Assembly: GCA_038062165.1 (NCBI GenBank)
Contig: JBBTXQ010000002.1
Location: forward strand, 1-9,369
Direction: 5' to 3'
Source: DATDSR01 sp038062165
GTDB taxonomy: Bacteria; Patescibacteriota; Minisyncoccia; Phycocordibacterales; DATDSR01
DNA: 9,369 nucleotides
Shown: positions 1-6,172 of the stretch, piece after piece
Numbering within the stretch: position 1 is the stretch's first letter
How the letters are laid out: every line of letters begins with the position of its first letter
The notes under the pieces: model-generated
What the model was told of the DNA's origin: nothing
Seen by the model: the letters and a program-made list of their open reading frames with translations, nothing else
Databases searched by the model: none
Program-made: the position numbers and the translations under genes

Positions 1-120
1 GGGGCTGTCGGGGCAACGGGCAATTAATGGGGCAGGCTCAAAAATCATCCGACCACTCTCTATGGTGATGAATTTAAAACATCTGTCATCAAGAAACTAC
101 CACTTGATTGGATCGTAAAC

Positions 121-1905
121 ATGCTTTCGGTTAGTGGTGATATGACGAACATAATTGATGCCACAGATGGATCCAGTCTCTGGGTTAGTTCTGTAGACAT
201 TGAGCCAGTTACTAGTTCAGAGTCTACAAAAGCAACTGAAATAACGAACAAAACTACGCGTGCATCAAAAATAGTCGAAGTCGTAGGACATTACTACATA
301 GATGACACAATAACACCAGGTCTCTATAGTGCAAATGAAGCTGGCTTTGAGTTTGCTAACTTCATTTCTGGTAGTAACTTTCCACGCGAATTAGTACTTG
401 CACTATTTGCCCATGAGAGTGGAGGCTCGTTAGATAACGAGTTGGTCACATATGATTATGGACATGGATTGGCTCAGGCGACAGTTCTACCGAAGCTCTT
501 AGACGTAACCTACCTACAAACTATCCTTACATTTAGCGGGCAATTCTCTGGTCCCATTAACGGTCTTTATGGGCCTACGACGGAGTCTGCTGTAACGGCC
601 TACCAAACTGCTAAAAGCATTACACCGGCAGATGGACGTCTACGGCCAGCAACAAGAGCATCACTCAATTCTCTACTTAACACTAACCGCTCAAGTTTAA
701 GTTCAATACCTTCAAACTTTCTATTTGAGGAGTATTTCTATCGAGGGAGAAATGACGTTCTTGGTAATTATGATAATAGGGGTGTTTACTCAGGCATTGA
801 AATACCTCCATGTGATGATATATCTACCCCCCTTGCTAGTAGTGGCATCAAGCATTGCTACCAACACAAGGTTGGTTCAGGAAATCTCGAATACAAAGAG
901 GAGTCCCCACAGCCAAATTTTGGAAATATCAAACTTAGATATTACGATAATAGTCCACAAAGTATATACGCCAACATCAAGGACGGCCTGGGCATTCTCA
1001 AGGGTAAGTATACTATTTTTGAGAGCAAGGTAGATAAAAGTACCAAACCACGACCCTGGGCCATAAGCACGGATACATCGATTAATGATAGTACTCTGAA
1101 AATTTTATTGGCCGTAAGGGGATACAATGGCTTTGGTAAAGGGTGCTACGCATTTAATAATGAGAATAATCCAAAGTATCAGGTCTGGGTTGCGGATAAG
1201 TTGGGGTCACTAGCGACCATATACCCATCATATACTGGTGAGGTTAACGCAAATATTGGTAAACAGCTGGCGCTATCAGTTGAGAAGAGAACTGAAATAT
1301 GCGTCATGAGCCCTGTGTATTTGAGTATTTATGATCAGGACAATAACCAAAGCGGTGGCCCCGTTGGAACATTAACTGACAATATTCCTGAAGTAGTTTA
1401 TGACAATAATGCGCACAAGGAAGCCTCAATCCTTTTCCCGCGAGGTACTTATCGATACAGAGTTACTGGTATAGCTAATGACGGATACAGTATAATCGTT
1501 CAGAATTTTGATGGGTCTATCAATCCCACGGAGTTTGTTGCAACTAATATTCCTATCAAGCAAGGCGAAGTCCATGAATATACCGCTGACTGGCAAGCTC
1601 TGGCAAAAGGAGAAAATGGAATGACTATTCAAGTAGACAGCAGCGGGGACGGCATATTCGAATTGAAATTTAAATCAGATCTTGTGCTAACAGCAAGTGA
1701 ATATGCCAAGTCAATTGGTAAGAGCAACAAAAACAAGGTTACGATCTGCCACATTCCACCTGGCAATCCAGCGAATGCACATAGCATTGCAATAGGAGCA
1801 GATGCGGTAAAGGCTCATCTCGCCCACGGAGATACACAGGGAGCTTGTGGGGAAACTGTCACAAGCACACCGTCAACAACAACTAAGATTAAGAAAAAGA
1901 AATGA
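121..1905 (+). CDS. Secreted lytic transglycosylase-like protein with internal peptidoglycan-binding domain (N-terminus uncertain)
   Basis: Likely cleaves or binds peptidoglycan outside the membrane. Residues 98-102 (HESGG) and 114-119 (GHGLAQ) match the catalytic Glu and the GLMQ-like turn of SLT lysozyme-like domains, with E99 as the candidate catalytic acid. Residues 132-186 match a PG_binding_1 repeat (LQ..L, NGLYGPTT, AVTAYQ, DGRLRPAT). The SLT fold then seems to resume at N285-G289 and A331-N336 (AVRGYN, compare ALAAYNAG). A beta-sandwich-like region spans about 395-505, with a DSSGDG acidic loop at 506-511. A Cys/His domain (CHIPPGNP at 543-550, HLAHGD at 566-571, C576) and a KIKKKK tail close the protein. 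ATG 121 is the only start downstream of the in-frame stop at 25-27. It gives no signal peptide, and the frame reads as plausible protein from 28 to 120, so the true N-terminus may be missing or frameshifted. The domain calls are motif matches by eye: SLT is moderately sure and PG_binding_1 is strong. Confidence 0.7.
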   Translation: MLSVSGDMTNIIDATDGSSLWVSSVDIEPVTSSESTKATEITNKTTRASKIVEVVGHYYIDDTITPGLYSANEAGFEFANFISGSNFPRELVLALFAHESGGSLDNELVTYDYGHGLAQATVLPKLLDVTYLQTILTFSGQFSGPINGLYGPTTESAVTAYQTAKSITPADGRLRPATRASLNSLLNTNRSSLSSIPSNFLFEEYFYRGRNDVLGNYDNRGVYSGIEIPPCDDISTPLASSGIKHCYQHKVGSGNLEYKEESPQPNFGNIKLRYYDNSPQSIYANIKDGLGILKGKYTIFESKVDKSTKPRPWAISTDTSINDSTLKILLAVRGYNGFGKGCYAFNNENNPKYQVWVADKLGSLATIYPSYTGEVNANIGKQLALSVEKRTEICVMSPVYLSIYDQDNNQSGGPVGTLTDNIPEVVYDNNAHKEASILFPRGTYRYRVTGIANDGYSIIVQNFDGSINPTEFVATNIPIKQGEVHEYTADWQALAKGENGMTIQVDSSGDGIFELKFKSDLVLTASEYAKSIGKSNKNKVTICHIPPGNPANAHSIAIGADAVKAHLAHGDTQGACGETVTSTPSTTTKIKKKK

Positions 1906-2366
1906 GAAAAATTATACTAACAATTCTATTTGTCGTCGCTATTCTATCCGTTGGCTTGTGGTCAAAAAAGGATCCTTCGTCACATGTCTCTTTCGAGATG
2001 CAAAAAGAAACCATTGGCTACATTTATGGTCTCACTAACGATCAGAGTTTGGTGATTTTAAATAAGCTTGACAGCATGATTTTAGTTAACATCCCAATCG
2101 CGATAATTAGAGAGAAGCTGATAGCATTACTGCCGCCAGAGGATCTACCCCAAGCTTACGCTGATTCTAACGTTACGCTTATATATGCAAGCAATGATGA
2201 AAAGAACATCCTTCTGCACTTCGACTATCCACCCAACAGAGAAAGCAGAACCCAAAGTGGTTCAATTGTCGCTATACATATAGATGATGCTAAAATTGAA
2301 CTAGCAGGATATTACGAAGGGGATACCATTGAGTATTCAGAGGGATACATGAATTGTTGTGGTTAA
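1902..2366 (+). CDS. Small membrane-anchored or secreted hypothetical protein
   Basis: I do not recognise this 154-residue family. The N-terminus has two basic residues (MRK) followed by a hydrophobic stretch at about residues 4-19. That suggests a signal anchor or an uncleaved signal peptide; there is no lipobox cysteine. The rest is soluble, of mixed alpha/beta character, with a LLPPEDLP turn near the middle. It ends in NCCG, where two adjacent cysteines could form a disulfide or bind a metal. The ATG overlaps the previous gene's stop (ATGA at 1902-1905), which is classic translational coupling and supports both the start and co-expression with the lytic gene. No strong Shine-Dalgarno sequence is visible, only an A/G-rich run that encodes the Lys tail of the upstream protein. 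I am confident it is a real gene; its function is unknown, and a role with the neighbouring wall enzyme is inferred from position only. Confidence 0.8.
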   Translation: MRKIILTILFVVAILSVGLWSKKDPSSHVSFEMQKETIGYIYGLTNDQSLVILNKLDSMILVNIPIAIIREKLIALLPPEDLPQAYADSNVTLIYASNDEKNILLHFDYPPNRESRTQSGSIVAIHIDDAKIELAGYYEGDTIEYSEGYMNCCG

Positions 2367-2383
2367 TAGTAAATAGAGAATCT

Positions 2384-2965
2384 ATGAAAAACACGCAAAG
2401 AGGATTTGTGCCACTGGTTATTCTAATCATAATTATTGCAGGGGCTGTTACTGGGGGTGGGTATGCAGTCTCGAAGCAGAGGGCTAAGGATCGGGCAAAG
2501 GAACCAAATGCTAACGCTACGAGCACTGCGCAAATGCAAGCCATCGCAACTTCGTCGAAGCCCTCACTGCCACCACAGGCTTCCGCGACAGCTACGTCTG
2601 CAACTTCAAAGGAAGTGATAAATCCCAAACCGGTTGTTGCTCCAACTGTTGTACCGACTGTTACTTACGGCGGAGATTTGAAGGTTCTTGGCTCATTGGG
2701 CTGGCCAGTAAAGGTAAGTTCAACTATTGATATTAATGGCAGTATAGATTCTTTTCCGGGAATGGTGGTGGTCAAGGTCCTGCCAAAAGTAACTAACTCT
2801 GCAGAATACACGGTTACAATCAGCGGCTTACCTGCTGACACTGACCTGTATGTATACACCAATGGCTATCGCATTGAGGAGGTTAAGCGCACCAATGCCT
2901 CTGGCGAGCTTGTGTTCAAACTAACCACGCCCCAGCAATTTATAATCAAGGCTACTAAGAGCTAG
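2384..2965 (+). CDS. Membrane-anchored surface protein with prepilin-like N-terminus and Ala/Pro/Thr/Ser-rich stalk
   Basis: This 193-residue protein starts MKNTQRGFVPLVILIIIIAG. The short basic leader, a glycine, then F and a long hydrophobic helix resemble type IV prepilin-like or signal-anchor segments. The usual FTLIE is replaced by FVPLV, so peptidase processing is doubtful. A charged stretch (KQRAKDRAKE) follows, then a low-complexity linker rich in Ala, Thr, Ser and Pro at about 38-105. The C-terminal domain, from about 106 on, is beta-rich with alternating hydrophobic residues (VVVKVL, YTVTISGLP, DLYVYTNGYRI) and may be an Ig-like or beta-sandwich head. I chose ATG 2384 over TTG 2354 because it gives a clean Lys-led leader and avoids 10 extra residues; a weak AGAGA lies just upstream. 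It follows the previous gene by 17 bases and is probably in the same operon. The specific function is unknown. Confidence 0.8.
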   Translation: MKNTQRGFVPLVILIIIIAGAVTGGGYAVSKQRAKDRAKEPNANATSTAQMQAIATSSKPSLPPQASATATSATSKEVINPKPVVAPTVVPTVTYGGDLKVLGSLGWPVKVSSTIDINGSIDSFPGMVVVKVLPKVTNSAEYTVTISGLPADTDLYVYTNGYRIEEVKRTNASGELVFKLTTPQQFIIKATKS

Positions 2966-2973
2966 CTAATCTC

Positions 2974-3021
2974 CGGTGCCTTCGGCATTGTCTATGTCCA
3001 TAGAATTTGTCTTATTATTTT
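2974..3021 (+). terminator. Possible weak terminator region after the surface-protein operon
   Basis: An imperfect hairpin at 2974-2990 (CGGTGCC, loop TTC, GGCATTG, with two G-U pairs) is followed at once by a perfect 6-bp hairpin TCTATG/CATAGA (2991-2996 and 2999-3004). The T-rich stretch at 3006-3021 comes next. The order of hairpin then T-run, placed between a surface gene and trpS, suits a rho-independent terminator, but both stems are weak and the T-run is interrupted. Confidence 0.3.
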
Positions 3022-3038
3022 GATACCATTGTATAACT

Positions 3039-4016
3039 ATGGCAGATAGCAAAAAGGTGCTACTTTCGGGAATGAAGCCTACGGGCCGACCTCATATTGG
3101 CAACTATTTCGGGGCCATGAAACAGTTCGTGGATCTGCAAGGGCAATTCGAGCCCTATTACATCATGGTGGCTGACTACCATGCTCTCAACTTTGTACAG
3201 AACGCTGGCGAAATGAGAGAACTATCTCACGAGATGGTGCTCGATTTCCTGGCCATTTGCCTCGATCCGGAGAGAGTAATTCTATTCAAGCAATCAGACG
3301 TACCAGAGCATACAGAACTATGTTGGATATTTGACACTATCACTACCATGCCTTATCTTATGCGCGCTCATGCGTATAAAGATGCTGAAGCGAAGGATAA
3401 GGAGATCAGTGTTGGCACGTTTAATTACCCCATGCTCATGGCCGCAGACATCCTGCTCTATGATGCCGAGTGTGTGCCAGTAGGACAAGATCAGAAGCAA
3501 CATGTAGAGTACGCTCGCGACACTGCGCAGAAATTTAATAGGATTTTCGGCGAGGCCTTCACCCTGCCCGAGGCGCTAATCATGCCTGACGTGGCTGTGG
3601 TACCAGGAATCGACGGGCGCAAAATGAGTAAAAGTTATGGTAATCATATACCCTTGTTTGCCTCTGACGATGAAATTAAGAGGCAAGTGATGAGTATCGT
3701 CACCGACTCAAAGGGGAAGGGCGAGAAGCTTGATTCCGAAACAGACAACGTGTTCGCACTACATAAACTCTTCTCACAGGACCAACTTGGAGGCCTTGCC
3801 TCCAAGTACAGGGCGGGCGAGATTGGGTATAAAGAGAGTAAAGAGTTGCTAGCAGAAAATATCATAAAGTTTATATCACCCATGCGCGCGAAGCGCGAGG
3901 AATTTTCTAAAGACTCGAGTATTGTAGAACGTGTACTAAAAGCTGGCGGCGAGAAAGCCCGCGCAAAAGCGAGTGAGACTATTTCAAAAGTCCGGAAACT
4001 GATAGGAGTTAGGTAA
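3039..4016 (+). CDS. trpS: Tryptophanyl-tRNA synthetase
   Basis: Class I aminoacyl-tRNA synthetase that activates tryptophan with ATP and loads it on tRNA-Trp in the cytoplasm. The HIGH-type signature is PHIGN at residues 18-22, preceded by SGMKPTG. The Rossmann-fold motif VGQDQKQHVEYARD sits near 148-161 and is typical of TrpRS. The KMSKS loop is exact at 195-199. The length of 325 residues fits the compact bacterial family (roughly 320-340). The start at ATG 3039 places the VLLSG strand where the family needs it. No Shine-Dalgarno sequence precedes it. A TATAAC sits at 3032-3037 but is too close to the ATG to act as a -10 for this start; TATTAT at 3013-3018 is a weaker but better-placed candidate. 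It stands alone rather than in a trp operon, so it is a housekeeping gene. Confidence 0.96.
   Translation: MADSKKVLLSGMKPTGRPHIGNYFGAMKQFVDLQGQFEPYYIMVADYHALNFVQNAGEMRELSHEMVLDFLAICLDPERVILFKQSDVPEHTELCWIFDTITTMPYLMRAHAYKDAEAKDKEISVGTFNYPMLMAADILLYDAECVPVGQDQKQHVEYARDTAQKFNRIFGEAFTLPEALIMPDVAVVPGIDGRKMSKSYGNHIPLFASDDEIKRQVMSIVTDSKGKGEKLDSETDNVFALHKLFSQDQLGGLASKYRAGEIGYKESKELLAENIIKFISPMRAKREEFSKDSSIVERVLKAGGEKARAKASETISKVRKLIGVR
3785..3807 (+). repeat. Perfect 10-bp hairpin inside trpS
   Basis: ACTTGGAGGC (3785-3794) and GCCTCCAAGT (3798-3807) are exact reverse complements around a CTT loop. The hairpin lies in coding sequence for LGGLASKY and has no downstream T-run, so it is not a standard terminator. 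It may be chance under coding constraint. Confidence 0.6.
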
Positions 4017-4037
4017 CTCACCCGGACTATCGTCTCG

Positions 4038-4061
4038 CCCTCTCTTATAGATAAGAGAGGG
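4038..4061 (+). repeat. Strong hairpin between trpS and aspS
   Basis: CCCTCTCTTAT (4038-4048) and ATAAGAGAGGG (4051-4061) form an uninterrupted 11-bp inverted repeat with a 2-base spacer; in RNA the tip would open to a small AT-rich loop. A purine-rich GGAAGGGGAGAGA-type tail follows instead of T residues, so intrinsic termination is doubtful on either strand. The CCCTCTC...GAGAGGG style resembles short dispersed repeats seen in intergenic DNA of many bacteria. It could be a trpS mRNA 3'-end stabiliser or a repeat-family copy. Confidence 0.6.
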
Positions 4062-4076
4062 GAAGGGGAGAGATAA

Positions 4077-4107
4077 ATGATTGAAGCTGTGTTATAATTT
4101 CAATCAT
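4077..4107 (+). promoter_or_regulatory. aspS promoter (extended -10) inside a 9-bp inverted repeat; leaderless start expected
   Basis: TATAAT lies at 4093-4098, preceded by TGT, giving an extended -10. No -35 box sits at the usual spacing. A start point 7 or 8 bases after the box falls on or just before ATG 4106, so the mRNA should be leaderless. The arms ATGATTGAA (4077-4085) and TTCAATCAT (4099-4107) are perfect reverse complements flanking the -10 box, and the right arm includes the first two bases of the start codon. This could be an operator, or a stem in read-through RNA from trpS. Confidence 0.65.
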
Positions 4108-5413
4108 GTTGATGGCTACACACACGAAGGATTTGGGAGAGAAGGTGGGGCAAAATGTGCACGTTCAAGGTTTTGTGCATGCTCTGCGAGTACAGAGCAA
4201 AATTATCTTTTTGATACTTCGCGATATCACTGGCACAGTACAGGTTGTGATCACAAATGATTCCACAGCGGTCCGACCGCTGTTTGACAAAGTGAAAGGT
4301 TTGTCACTTGAGTCAGTTGTGCGTATTTCTGGCAAGGTTGTTGAAGCGGCGCAAGCGCCTGGTGGGATCGAAATACAGATTGAGTCACTCGAGGTCTTGA
4401 GCGCAGCCGCGCCAGAACTTGCGATACCGGTTGTAACTCTTAAGGGCGGAGAGGAGACAGAGGCGCCAGTACGTTTTGATTACCGCTGGATTGATTTGCG
4501 CAAGCCCGAGAAAGCGAAAATATTTAAAGTCTGGACGGAGCTTGAGAAGGGCTTCCGTAACTTCTGGAATGCACACGGCTACACTCAACTCTATCCGCCT
4601 TCTCTTATGAATACCGCGAGCGAATCTGGCGCAGATGTCTTCGAGGTCAAGTACTTTGATCGCAAGGCCTACTTGGCTCAATCACCTCAATTTTACAAGC
4701 AAATGGGAATGGCCGCTGGATTTGAGAAAGTTTTCATGGTTGAACCTGTTTTCCGCGCAGAGGCTTCTTTCACTACTAGACACTTGACCGAATTCACTGG
4801 CTGGGACTTCGAGATCTCATACATAGAGTCACATCACGATGTCATGGACGAGGAGGAGCAACTGATCCTCTCTGGCTTCTCACATATCCGAGAAGTCATG
4901 CCTGATTTACAAATTGAAGTGCCCACCAGACCATTCCCGCGCATCACGATGCTCGAGGCTAAGAAGATCCTGGCCGAAAGGGGAGTAGCATCTGGTGAAG
5001 AACACGATCTCTCGCCCGAGGAGGAGCGAGCGATTAGTGAATATGTTAAAGAGAAACACAATCACGAGTTTGTATTTATACACGAGTATCACAAATCGAA
5101 GAGCGCCTTCTACCACATGCGCCTCGAGGAGGGGAGTGACTATTCTCGGCGAGCGGATCTCCTGTATAAGGGGCTCGAGATTACGACACTTGCCCAGCGC
5201 GAGCACAGATCAGAAATACTTGAGAAGCAAGCACTTGAGAAAGGCATGAGCCTCGAACATCTTACAGATTATCTAAACTTTTTCCGATATGGCTGTCCAC
5301 CGCATGGTGGTGGTGGCATCGGCCCCGGACGCATTGTGATGAAGATCCTCGATCTGCCCAATGTACGCGAGGCCACGTACGTTCCCCGCGATGTCAAGCG
5401 CCTCAATCCGTAA
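4106..5413 (+). CDS. aspS: Archaeal-type aspartyl-tRNA synthetase, probably non-discriminating (Asp/Asn)
   Basis: Class IIb synthetase that loads aspartate on tRNA-Asp. At 435 residues, and with no GAD insertion, it is the short archaeal/eukaryotic form rather than the roughly 590-residue bacterial form. An N-terminal OB-fold anticodon-binding domain covers about 13-100. The catalytic core has AQSPQFYKQ at 191-199, motif 2 FRAE...TTRHLTEF at 216-230 and motif 3 GGGGIGPGR ending at R409, then a C-terminal PRDVKRLNP. In the OB fold, H25 sits where discriminating archaeal enzymes have Trp (GWVW, here GFVH) and P85 where they have Lys. From memory of work on archaeal enzymes, that His/Pro pair marks non-discriminating AspRS, which also makes Asp-tRNA-Asn for GatCAB. 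ATG 4112 is a possible alternative start two codons on; both are compatible with the leaderless promoter. Confidence 0.94.
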   Translation: MLMATHTKDLGEKVGQNVHVQGFVHALRVQSKIIFLILRDITGTVQVVITNDSTAVRPLFDKVKGLSLESVVRISGKVVEAAQAPGGIEIQIESLEVLSAAAPELAIPVVTLKGGEETEAPVRFDYRWIDLRKPEKAKIFKVWTELEKGFRNFWNAHGYTQLYPPSLMNTASESGADVFEVKYFDRKAYLAQSPQFYKQMGMAAGFEKVFMVEPVFRAEASFTTRHLTEFTGWDFEISYIESHHDVMDEEEQLILSGFSHIREVMPDLQIEVPTRPFPRITMLEAKKILAERGVASGEEHDLSPEEERAISEYVKEKHNHEFVFIHEYHKSKSAFYHMRLEEGSDYSRRADLLYKGLEITTLAQREHRSEILEKQALEKGMSLEHLTDYLNFFRYGCPPHGGGGIGPGRIVMKILDLPNVREATYVPRDVKRLNP

Positions 5414-5417
5414 GATA

Positions 5418-5445
5418 GAATTAGGAATTATGATTCATGAATTAT
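5418..5445 (+). repeat. Degenerate 7-bp tandem repeat over the scpA start
   Basis: Four consecutive 7-base units, GAATTAG, GAATTAT, GATTCAT and GAATTAT, fill the aspS-scpA gap and run into the scpA ATG. The third unit also creates the 10-bp palindrome ATTCATGAAT (5433-5442). No promoter or Shine-Dalgarno at proper spacing is visible here, so scpA may be read from the aspS transcript. Confidence 0.6.
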
Positions 5446-6172
5446 GAACGAATTTGAAATTGCGACTGAAAAATTCAAGGGACCGATTGAGCTTTTGCTC
5501 GAACTCATTGAATCTCGCAAAATGCACATATCAGACGTGTCACTATCTGGTGTTGCTGATAAATTTCTGGAGCATATTGAGAAATTAGATGAGTTGCCTG
5601 TTTCAGATACAGCTAACTTTATTTATGTTGCTTCTATTTTATTATTGATCAAGTCTAAATCACTCCTACCGGGCCTAGAGCTTGAGCCAGAGGAGCAAGC
5701 TAGCATTGATGATTTGGAAAGGCGCTTAGCTATTTTTAAAATACTCAAAGGACAGAGCAGTGAGATAAATAACTTATTTGGCTCTAGTCCCATTTACTCA
5801 CGGGAGGAAAGTACGCAATTTAATATAGTCTTCGCACCACCAGATAGGCTTGAGCCGAAGCAGGTTTTGGATGTAATGAAGCAATTACTTGAGAGCATGC
5901 CTAAGGTTGAAATACTGGAAAAGAAAACCGTACAGAAAGTGATTAGTCTGGAAGAAATGATTGACAGGTTGGGGACACGCATGCAGAGCGCACTTAAGCA
6001 CTCGTTTAAATCATTTACTAAATTAGAAAAGGAAGAAAAAGTAACTGTTATCATTACCTTCCTTGCGATGCTAGAGCTTGTGAAAAGGGGAGTGATTGAG
6101 GTCAAACAACACACTCGTTTCGACGACATAGAGATGGAAGTTACTAATCCGGGCACGCCAGCATATGCATAA
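5444..6172 (+). CDS. scpA: Segregation and condensation protein A
   Basis: Kleisin subunit of the bacterial SMC-ScpAB condensin, which bridges the SMC ATPase heads and helps compact and separate replicated chromosomes. The N-terminal domain carries FKGPIELLLELI at 11-22 (family F.GPLDLLL.LI) and the helix ASILLLIKSKSLLPG at 63-77, which is diagnostic. A less conserved linker follows (about 80-185). The C-terminal winged helix has VIITFLAMLELVKRG near residues 203-217, then EVKQHTRFDDIEM, again typical. The length of 242 residues is normal for ScpA. The start at ATG 5444 fits the family N-terminus; nearby upstream ATGs are out of frame. The smc gene is not in the window. scpB follows with an 8-base overlap. 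Confidence 0.94.
   Translation: MNEFEIATEKFKGPIELLLELIESRKMHISDVSLSGVADKFLEHIEKLDELPVSDTANFIYVASILLLIKSKSLLPGLELEPEEQASIDDLERRLAIFKILKGQSSEINNLFGSSPIYSREESTQFNIVFAPPDRLEPKQVLDVMKQLLESMPKVEILEKKTVQKVISLEEMIDRLGTRMQSALKHSFKSFTKLEKEEKVTVIITFLAMLELVKRGVIEVKQHTRFDDIEMEVTNPGTPAYA

Noticed and set aside
725..1033. Open frame of 102 codons on the + strand inside the transglycosylase gene
   Set aside because: It overlaps strong coding sequence in another frame (SLT and linker) and its translation shows no domain or start signal.
2354..2383. TTG-initiated extension of the stalked surface protein
   Set aside because: It adds MLWLIVNRES ahead of a perfect Lys-led leader and nearly abuts the previous stop; ATG 2384 is better.
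2290..2628. Reverse-strand open frame of 112 codons
   Set aside because: It is antisense to two supported genes; its Ala-rich look is the mirror of the Ala/Ser-rich stalk, with no promoter.
3032..3037. TATAAC as the -10 box of trpS
   Set aside because: It ends one base before the ATG, so transcription would start inside the gene and lose the SGMKPTG strand if M12 were used.
3644..4021. Reverse-strand open frame of 125 codons opposite trpS
   Set aside because: The Ser/Phe-rich translation is typical of the reverse of Glu/Lys-rich coding DNA.
4081..4086. TTGAAG as a -35 box for aspS
   Set aside because: Only 6 bases separate it from the TATAAT, far from the usual 16-18.
4017..4105. tRNA or small RNA gene in the trpS-aspS gap
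   Set aside because: No cloverleaf arms or TTCGA-type T-loop; only the hairpin and promoter are present.
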